From contig BCIG01000007.1 of NCBI GenBank assembly GCA_001599915.1, positions 1 to 64,000 of the forward strand: DNA of 64,000 nucleotides, in the 5' to 3' direction. The DNA comes from Symbiotaphrina buchneri (taxonomy: Eukaryota > Ascomycota > Symbiotaphrinales > Symbiotaphrinaceae). How positions within the stretch are numbered: position 1 is the stretch's first letter; every line of letters begins with the position of its first letter. This document shows, in pieces, positions 56,740 through 64,000 of the stretch. A program made the position numbers and the translations under genes. A model generated the notes under the pieces. That model searched no databases and was not told the origin of the DNA. It worked only from the letters and a program-made list of their open reading frames with translations.

Positions 56740-57813
56740 GCTGAACGATTGAAAACCGTCGCGATCAAGGATGGTGTTGAGCCGCTGCAGGCATACAGAC
56801 TTTTCTCACAAGCTCCCAAGAAACGATCGTCCACACCACACAACAACACTCCCGCAGAACGAAAGACTGGGCGACAAAGCGACAGACAGCACAGCACAGC
56901 GCGGTGTCGGAACAAAAGAGGAGAGAGAACCAAGAGGGAAAAGAGGGAAAAGAGGGAAAAAACGGCAGAGCGCAGCTAGGATCGCCCATGCAGGCTGGTG
57001 CAAAGCCAAAATGGCCTAACAACGGCCGCGTAACCGCATGGGCCTCCATTGGTTTGTTGAGCTTGTGTGAACCAGCTTCGGCAGAAGGGCGAAATGAGTG
57101 ACCACGGGCTGCGTGTTGGCAAGCAAATCAGGCACAAACGGGATCGCAGGCCGTGTTGGTGGGCCAATCAGGCGGTGGGAGAAGGATGACTTGTGACGTG
57201 ATGGGCTGGCAATCAGAGTTCAAAAGTGGACGGAAATCGCAGGTAAGCGAAGTCAAAGAACAGGCCAGCGTCCGCCAGCAAGGGTTCAGGGGGCATGGCA
57301 GAATCAGGATCGGCAGGAAAGTCTGAGGAAATCGACTGGATATCGGGGGTTTAGACCAGGAACCCCTGGACCTTCAAAACTGTCATTGGCTGCACCGGTC
57401 CGCCACGAACCAAACGCTTTACTGATTCAAGGACTTTCCCGGTGTGAACGGACTCGGTAATCCTCTCTAAACTCGACGGTGCGCGCTGCTCCTGCCGTGT
57501 TGGGCGATGGTTGACAGTAATCTAAAATTAGCGCCCATGCAACCCTTGCTTCGGGTGAAAATGACCCATTCGTCCCCTTTGATTGGGTGGTTGATTTCTC
57601 GGTTGGCAATTTGAGTGTGCTGTCAATCGTCTGAGCGTATCCCCATGCTCCTAAGTGGCGAAACGTGCCGTCATAGCTTTGCCTGGTGAAAAGCCAATTC
57701 TGGCTGCCATGGTTCTAGTCACACTGACCTCATTATCGGCGTTCATGACTATTATCACGATACAGCGTCTGAATTTGCATCAATATACCCCATAACGACA
57801 GATTTCATGGATA
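56740..57813. other. Divergent intergenic
   Basis: Between the wall-protein gene (-) and the pseudo-protease gene (+). A purine-rich GAGGGAAAA repeat lies at about 56930-56960. No gene supported. Confidence 0.45.
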
Positions 57814-60496
57814 ATGGGCGGTAGAAGACGTATTGTCAACTCAAATTTGGTATCATCAATATGGATAGCGATATCACTTCCCAATATTGTCCTCGGTGAC
57901 ATAGTCGCTCCACGAGCTGCGACACGATCTCCAATCTCCATAACACCTTCTTCACAGTGGTGCGTTATATACGACCGCACTGTGATAACGGTATTGATGT
58001 GTTTTGCAGGATAGGAAACGACGGGCCATGGTCATCTTTCGAAGTACGAATAGGAAGCAACCAGCAAGATGCTGGTGTTTTGGTTTCGACCGCTGGATCG
58101 GAGACATGGGTGGTCATGGCAGATGCATGTCAATCCGGAGACCCTTCGACATGTCCGTCTGATCGAGGAGGGCTGATCAATCTCACACAATCGACAACGT
58201 GGGAAAATAGTAGCTCGGACACTTTGAGTTTGGAGACAAATCTTGGTCTGTTACCTGTGTCTCGCGGTTGAACATTTGCCGTGGCTAACAGTATACCAGG
58301 ATTTGACAGCTCGTATGACATTGCTTGGTATGGATTTGATACCGTTGGTCTGGCATGGCAAGGGCAAGGCGGACCTACATTGCAGAATCAGACCATTGCC
58401 GCCTATGACACAGAAGATTTCTGGACAGGTAGATCTCTTTTCAAGTCAACGCTGAACTCTCTGCTGACTTCTACAAGGGATCTTTGGTATCAGTCCCTAT
58501 TCTACAAACTTTACTGGCTTCAACGAAGATCAATCCGTCCAGAGTTTCTTCTCTAACCTGCGGAACAATGGTAGCATTCCAAGTCTAACTTGGTCGTTCA
58601 CGCAAGGCGCGCAATATCGCAACAAGGGCGTACTTGCCAGTCTGGTCTTTGGTGGATACGACAGTGCACGGTTCTATCCCAACAATGCGACCTTTCAGAT
58701 GGGTGCGAATAACAACCGCGACCTTCTGATTGGTATCCAAGGCATCACATATACTCAAGGGTCCAACACCACCGCACTGATGCAGGATGGAAGTGGCATT
58801 TACGCGTTTATCGACTCGACGGTTGCAGAATTATGGCTACCTACGGAAGTATGTCAAGCATTCGAGAGTGCCTTTAACTTGACTTGGGACGACAACAGCC
58901 AGCTGTATCTGGTCAGTGACGAACTGCACAGCACTTTGACCTCTCAAAACGCTTCGGTCATGTTTCAATTGGCAGATAATGTTGGATTAGGAGGGGACAC
59001 GGACGGCAACAGAGTCAACATCACTCTGCCGTATGCTAGTTTTGATCTTACAGCGAGCTATCCCATCGTGAACTCCACGAGCACGTATTTCCCACTGAAG
59101 CGCGCTGCAAATGATACGCAGTACACGCTTGGTCGAACCTTCCTACAAGAAGCGTAAGCCGTCATCTCTCCCTGATAGACCTAAAGATGCTGACTCGCCT
59201 TTAGGTATATCATCGTCGACTATGATCGCTGGAATTTCTCTGTTTCTCCTTGTCGCTGGGATACAGCTAGTGATAGCACCCTGGTTCCCATTGAACTCCC
59301 CAGCACCACCACAACCGGTGGCAGCAGCAGCAGTGGCGGTAGCGACGGCACTTCTCTATCAACATCCCATCCCTCCACACACCACGGCCTGAGCGGCGGT
59401 GCCATCGCCGGCATCGTGATCGGCGTCATCGCCTTCTTCGTTCTGCTCGGCCTTCTCCTCTTCTTCTGCCTGCGGCGGCGCAGACGCTCACGCGAATCCT
59501 CTCAGCCCGCACTACTCGACAGCAAAGCCGTCGAGAAACACACCATCCAGCCGGCCGCACACACCGAGCTCGACAGCGCGGTGGTCTACGAGCTCGAAGC
59601 CGGCGACCAGCCACACGGCCGCACACACCGAGCTCGACAGCGCGGTGGTCTACGAGCTCGAAGCCGGCGACCAGCCACAACTCCTCGAATCCGAGAGCGT
59701 CGGGAGCACCACCTCCCACCACGACTCGGACTCGCCCGGCCATGGGCTCCTCGGCCGCGGGCCCAACGACACCTCGACGGACGACGAGTCGCCACCCTCC
59801 GCGCCCTCCGGTGCGGGGACGCACTACTCGGGCTCCATCTCGTCGCGGTACAGCAGCGACGACCGCAACGGCAACGGGCACAACGTCTCGTCGCCCGTCT
59901 CGCCCATCGACTCGCGCGACCGCGGCTTCGACCGCTGGGGCACGCCGTCCGCGAATAAGCGCACCAGCCAGATGACCGCGCCGTCGCCCCTGACCCCGAC
60001 GTTCCCGCAGCTCACTGCCACGGGAGGATGGGGTCGCACGGGGGCTGAGGATAGTGGGAAGGTCTCTTCCGTCCCACCGAGTCCTAAGACACCCGTCACG
60101 CCGACGCATACACGCCGGCCGAGCGGCGGCAACGGCAATGGTTCCGGGAACAGCAATGGCAACGGCAACGGTAGCAGCAATAACAGCAGCCCCGTCTGGA
60201 CGCGCGTCGGCGAGCAGCGCGCGCGGCGGCAGAGCGAAGCCCAAGCGCAGGGTCTCGGGCTGGGCGACGTGCGCGAGGACCATGATGGCGAGACGGCCGA
60301 GGCGGAGAAGGGACCGGGACAGGGCCAGGGACAGGGACGCGCCGGGCAGTGGCCTGCTGAGGCGGGACGCGATGGTAAAGTGCACGTGCAGGATTTCTCG
60401 ACGGTCACTCCTACGCCGGCGCCGCAGGGCGGCCGAGGTGTGGGGCCCGGAAGGAGTGATTTGAGTATTGTTAGTAGTTTGCCACCGATGAAGTGA
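57814..60496 (+). CDS. Membrane-anchored aspartic-protease-like protein (first catalytic Asp lost), tail frameshifted by a duplication
   Basis: Exons 57814-57959, 58010-58245, 58300-58428, 58478-59153, 59205 onward. Signal segment SSIWIAISLPNIVLGDI, then a pepsin-like (A1) fold: WSSFEVRIGSNQQ, LVSTAGSETWVV where the active DTG is replaced by STAG, GIFGISPYSTNFTGF, LVFGGYDSARF, and the second motif AFIDSTVAELWLP keeping D-S-T. With one Asp missing it should be catalytically dead, as in a known group of fungal A1 homologues. After TLGRTFLQEAYIIVDYDRWN comes a Ser/Thr stem, one TM helix (GAIAGIVIGVIAFFVLLGLL), Arg-rich stop-transfer and a cytosolic tail. An exact 64-bp tandem duplication (59552-59679) shifts the tail frame: as read, translation stops at 59958; without one copy the frame runs to 60496 (VQDFSTVTPTP...LPPMK). 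Confidence 0.8.
59552..59679. repeat. Exact 64-bp tandem duplication in a coding exon
   Basis: 59552-59615 and 59616-59679 are identical. As 64 is not a multiple of three, it changes the reading frame of the tail of the membrane protein; identity of both copies points to a very recent event or an assembly artefact. Confidence 0.9.
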
Positions 60497-60796
60497 GAGT
60501 GTGCAGGGTGTGTCAGGGAGAGGAGGACGCGAGGTGAAGGGGATGTGCAATGTGGGTGAAGAGTTTGAGATTGCATGATACCGACTTTGTATATTAGCGA
60601 TTTTTCACTGTTTACGATTATACTTCATATTGGGCATGATCATGACTGCTCTCGCTGCATTGGTTTGAACAATTGTCTTTCCAATGTTGAACAAAGGATG
60701 ACCAATTGAGTCATTCCAATTATGTTTGAAATTGCTCGCCAGATCGAAAGCCGCGGTAGTTGATCGTGATAATGATCTCAGAAAGCACCCAGGCTC
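60497..60796. other. Convergent intergenic
   Basis: Separates the 3' ends of the membrane protein gene (+) and the 2EXR-like gene (-); AT-rich, no gene. Confidence 0.4.
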
Positions 60797-61783
60797 TCAC
60801 CTCGTCCAGGACATCCTCAACACATAATACAAAATACCCTCATCTCCCTCCTGCGGCACAAAGCCCGCATCCACCTCCTGCACCGCCCTCTCCTCCTCCG
60901 CCAGACCCTCCCTCTCCCTCTGCCTCTTCAGAAACTCATACGCAAAGAACTTCCTCCCCGCCGTGCCCTTCCACGTAAACCTCACATCCCGTCCCTCCTC
61001 CCACTTCAACATCCCATCCCCCGTCTCAAACACAAAGCCCCTCAACACCTCCTCCGCCAACCTCTCCAGCCCCCTCCGTCGCAACTCCACCGTCTCCAAC
61101 TCCACCTCCACAGTCTCCAACCCCTCCCATCCTCTAAACGCATTCCCCCACGCCCTCGCCCCCCGCCCGTCCGCGGCCCCGAAGCGCGGCGGATGCGGCA
61201 CGAAGACCCGCCCCTCTACGCGCGGGTTCAGCGCCAGCGCCCGGCTCTCCCAGTTCCACCAGTCGGTGGCGCGGATCGTGAGTCGGACGCTGCGCGGTGC
61301 AATGCCCGGGACGGGGAACGCGCGCAGCAGGCGTCCGGCTTCGAGCCAGTCCTGTGCTGTGAGGAGGTGCAGCGTGCGCACGTGGGCGCGCTGCGAGGGC
61401 GTGAGGCGGCCGAAGTAGGTTCGGGGACGGTGGTCGCTGAGTGCAGAGTCGCCCGGGTGCCGTGGCGTGTTGGGCGGGAGCGTGTGCAGGTGGAAGATGT
61501 GTGCTGTGAGTGCCAGTGGGAGGTGGTGCGTTTCGAGGTAGATGAGTCGGCTGGTAAGGAGGAGCGCGGTGGGAATGTGCGTTTTGTGTGTGCTGCCGGG
61601 GCGGAAGCTCTCGGAGGTTTGAGGGATGGGTGAGGAGAGGATGGGAGTGGGGGTGAGAGCGAGGGTGAAGATCTGTGTCCGGATCTCTGGGGGGAGTCGT
61701 GAGAAGAGGGGCGATTGCTGTTGCGGGTGGGAGGAGGTGGCGAAGCGGGTGGAGAGGGGTTGTGTTCCTGATAACGCCATCAT
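60797..61783 (-). CDS. 2EXR/F-box-like domain protein
   Basis: Single exon, 328 aa from ATG 61783 (a second ATG follows immediately). The start of the domain is PLFSRLPPEIRTQIFTLAL, the signature of fungal 2EXR/DUF7730-type proteins related to F-box N-termini (L-P-x-E-I-R-x-x-I-F). Next is the usual HIPTALLLTSRLIYLETHHL helix and later a LTPSQRAHVRTLHL segment. The C-terminal half is Arg/Glu-rich. These proteins occur in large numbers in Pezizomycotina, and their function is mostly unknown; some may recruit Skp1. No zinc or enzyme motif is visible. Confidence 0.75.
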   Translation of the reverse strand: MMALSGTQPLSTRFATSSHPQQQSPLFSRLPPEIRTQIFTLALTPTPILSSPIPQTSESFRPGSTHKTHIPTALLLTSRLIYLETHHLPLALTAHIFHLHTLPPNTPRHPGDSALSDHRPRTYFGRLTPSQRAHVRTLHLLTAQDWLEAGRLLRAFPVPGIAPRSVRLTIRATDWWNWESRALALNPRVEGRVFVPHPPRFGAADGRGARAWGNAFRGWEGLETVEVELETVELRRRGLERLAEEVLRGFVFETGDGMLKWEEGRDVRFTWKGTAGRKFFAYEFLKRQREREGLAEEERAVQEVDAGFVPQEGDEGILYYVLRMSWTR

Positions 61784-62485
61784 CTATGAGAGCTGCTTCT
61801 GGATCCACAGGCCCGTATCCACAGGCTCGTGAAGTTGGTATCGCTGTTATCGCTGTTGTTGAGGCTTCGGAGTAGTGGTTGTTGCTCATTGCAAAGAACC
61901 AAGTTGGCATCCATTGGTGACTTGTCGTCTCGACCTCGGGAAACTTCGCTTTCATAGCGACGGCGCTTGCTCCGTCTTTCTAAGGCAGCCAAGCTAGGAG
62001 CCAACGGTCCTTCAACCGGGCATTTCAATCCAACAGAGCAGCAGAAAGGTCTGCCGATCACCCTAATGACGCACCTTATCATTATGTTGTTGCATAGCCC
62101 CCATGAGGAGTCTGACCCTGTGGTAGGCAACATACCAGGCAAAACACGCCCGCTGTTCAACGTGGCCCAATCATTCCGCACCCGCCAAAAGGGAGTGCTC
62201 CGGAATACATTTCGGACGCCTGCCTGCGAGGAGTCATCATTGTGATACCGGGCAGTGGACCCACACATTACAACCGACGAAATGATTCAGTCATGTTGCA
62301 ATATGATTCGATAAAGCAGGCAACAATGCAAGGATCTCGATCCGACTACTCAACCGTGGCAGGCAACGCAGGCAGCCGTGCGGGGCTTTGACATTCATAT
62401 AAACATTCTTCCCCCAGATCCAGGATGAATTTCCTTGCTCCATTTCATCCCACTTCCACCGCCAACTCACTGCCCCGTCTCCATT
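61784..62485. other. Divergent intergenic
   Basis: Promoters of the 2EXR-like gene (-) and the AAA+ gene (+). No gene supported. Confidence 0.45.
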
Positions 62486-64000
62486 ATGTTCAACCCATTA
62501 CATCAGCAAACCCGTGCCCCGCCTCCTCCCGGATACTACAATCCCCCCAAGCGTGGAATGCCGGCGCCGCGAAAGACACTACAACCCAGAACCGCTCGGA
62601 CGGGCTTAGACGTTGAAGACTTCGTGGACGACGGCACCATCGGTCGGGATTGCGGCATCGGGAATTTCTACCAGAAGTTCGAGGACGATGGAAGCTGGAC
62701 CTGGACAGATGAGTACCCCAAGAACCTCGGGAAACCGGCCGAGGGAGAAGGGACCCTCAAGTGGGCGCTTCTGGTCCGAAACCGCAAGGTCAAAGGCAAC
62801 TCGAAGAAATTGCTCGAGATCGAATCCATCACTATCCAGAGCCCGCTGCTGAAAGAGCTGTTGGAACCCGTCATGAAAGGCTATCCCGGCGTGACAACCA
62901 ATCTGCGGACGCTGGAGTTTCGCACGCCATTCCAGCCGTTCGTTCACCGCTGGGCGCGCTTTGTAGAGGCCGTGGAAGCCGAGGGCCTCGATGCTGAGAC
63001 CAAGAGACATGGAGAACTCCTTCGTGATGTGCTGCAAAAAGAGCTGGGTGAGACCCTTCGACGCAGCCAGGACTTACTCCGCAATAAAGTCATGGAGTTT
63101 GAGTATTATTGGACGATGCTGCCGCCTGGCGAACTGATGTATTGCAGACAAATGGGCCAAGAGTGTGCGCTGCAGGTGGTGGTTGGCACTTATATTGAGA
63201 CTGACTGTGGGAAATTGTTTGTTGTTAACGGATATAAGACAGACTGGGATGGTCGGAAGTTTGGAAGGGCTCAGTCCTCGATCTCAGTTAAGCAGTTTGA
63301 TGGAACGATGCCAATCAGCCAGTTGACCTGCTTTCCATTGAATTACCATCCGGAGAAGGATGTTGTCTGGAACAGGCTGATCGTTCGAGGAAGGCGTGTC
63401 GAGGAGCTTAGTGGCTGTAATTACAAGGTATGTCACATGTCACATGAGCTATGTCCCTGGAGAACATTTGGACTTGAAATTGACTTTACACAGGCTTACA
63501 GCGGTGTCGCATACAGAGAGTCGGACCGGCCTGATCGCGGTCCGATCAGGTATAGTATCAACAGTCGTATCGTGATCGATACAGCTTCCTGGAACCAGTT
63601 CGAGCCCAACCATGCCATATTCGTCCAAGAGAGGCTACAGGACACGCATGGTATGCTTGAGTCCTCTGATGATAACCCTGAAGAGGAGGGCCACGTGGAT
63701 GCCACGCTTCAGATCAACTTCAACGAAGACATCGAGGAGAAACCGCACCCGCTCAGCAAACTCGAGCTTCTCACCTGCACACCCATCCTACGTGGTTATG
63801 CACTGAACAACAAGATGTGGTGTACGTCTCCCCCAGCCCTACTTGAACACATACTAACCAGAAACAGTGAACTTCTTCGTCGACGCCGTCCGCGAGATCA
63901 CCTGGAACACCCAAGCCTTCGACAGTCTCGTCCTGCCCGCCAACGAAAAAGAACTCATCCTCGCCTTCACCGAATCGCAGTCGCAGCACCGCTCCTCCTT
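62486..64000 (+). CDS. AAA+ ATPase with N-terminal DUF7025-like domain, 3' partial
   Basis: Runs off the window end. Exons 62486-63427, 63494-63821, 63868 onward. The N-terminus is Pro-rich (APPPPGYYNPPKRGMPAPRK), followed by TLEFRTPFQPFVHRWARF, FEYYWTMLPPGELMYCRQM and VVVGTYIETDCGKLFVV, the pattern of the DUF7025 region found before fungal AAA ATPase domains. The last exon reads FFVDAVREITWNTQAFDSLV followed by LPANEKELILAFTESQ, the typical linker just before the Walker A motif, which lies beyond the window. The intron at 63428-63493 is open in frame, so a naive reading runs through it; GTATGT...ACACAG and conservation favour splicing. Substrate-remodelling ATPase, partner unknown. Confidence 0.82.
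   Translation, partial: MFNPLHQQTRAPPPPGYYNPPKRGMPAPRKTLQPRTARTGLDVEDFVDDGTIGRDCGIGNFYQKFEDDGSWTWTDEYPKNLGKPAEGEGTLKWALLVRNRKVKGNSKKLLEIESITIQSPLLKELLEPVMKGYPGVTTNLRTLEFRTPFQPFVHRWARFVEAVEAEGLDAETKRHGELLRDVLQKELGETLRRSQDLLRNKVMEFEYYWTMLPPGELMYCRQMGQECALQVVVGTYIETDCGKLFVVNGYKTDWDGRKFGRAQSSISVKQFDGTMPISQLTCFPLNYHPEKDVVWNRLIVRGRRVEELSGCNYKVCHMSHELCPWRTFGLEIDFTQAYSGVAYRESDRPDRGPIRYSINSRIVIDTASWNQFEPNHAIFVQERLQDTHGMLESSDDNPEEEGHVDATLQINFNEDIEEKPHPLSKLELLTCTPILRGYALNNKMWCTSPPALLEHILTRNSELLRRRRPRDHLEHPSLRQSRPARQRKRTHPRLHRIAVAAPLLL

Noticed and set aside
59426-60550. 374-codon open frame on the minus strand opposite the membrane-protein tail
   Set aside because: GC-rich antisense shadow of the tail-coding region; Arg/Ala/Val-rich with no motif or splice logic.
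63428-63493. Coding continuation through the first intron of the AAA+ gene
   Set aside because: The 66 nt are open in frame, but they begin GTATGT and end ACACAG, and the flanking residues join as in homologues once removed.

Overview
The window looks like nuclear DNA of a filamentous ascomycete (Pezizomycotina, probably Eurotiomycetes-like). The genes are split by short GT-AG introns of about 45-170 nt. The families are typical of that group: Zn2Cys6 regulators, PDR-type ABC and Dal5/MCT-type MFS carriers, Ser/Thr-rich wall proteins, a nuclear-encoded ATP synthase subunit 9 with a long presequence, and transition-rich repeats that look RIP-mutated. No species can be named from sequence alone. 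Exon boundaries were placed by hand from splice signals, and in nearly every model the summed exons keep one open frame.

0-13.5 kb is a nitrogen/amino-acid catabolic neighbourhood: the remains of a zinc-type alcohol dehydrogenase, an NCS1 nucleobase/allantoin-type permease, a class III PLP aminotransferase, a Zn2Cys6 regulator, and a peroxisomal (C-terminal AKL) D-amino-acid oxidase divergent from an intron-dense Dal5-type permease. The shared promoter of the last pair carries several GATA motifs and a GC-rich palindrome. 13.7-17.7 kb holds an aminoglycoside-phosphotransferase-like gene split by a ~630-bp insertion and a second Zn2Cys6 gene with an in-frame stop.

18.6-23.6 kb has two small secreted proteins and a PX-associated-domain protein. 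23.6-27.9 kb is gene-poor. Then come nuclear ATP9 (27.9 kb), a secreted protein (31.0 kb), a BTB-like protein with a CxxC zinc-ribbon-like motif (33.2 kb) and a non-coding tract with seven copies of a GC-rich hairpin (35.3-35.9 kb). An MCT-family MFS gene (36.8 kb) and a PDR ABC transporter (39.5-44.5 kb) follow, each with one reading-frame break.

45.2-46.4 kb is a 562-bp tandem duplication with RIP-type transitions; it overlaps the 3' end of a GTPase-like gene whose P-loop has degenerated. Next are a second Dal5-type permease, a DUF1445 (D-glutamate cyclase-like) enzyme, a Ser/Thr-rich GPI-type wall protein, a membrane-anchored pseudo-aspartic protease whose tail carries an exact 64-bp duplication, a 2EXR/F-box-like protein, and the 5' part of a DUF7025/AAA+ ATPase cut by the window end.

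Two themes stand out. Two separate modules pair a Dal5-type carrier with an enzyme of D-amino-acid chemistry. About six otherwise good host genes carry one disabling change each, which means either recent pseudogenisation or consensus errors in this assembly.
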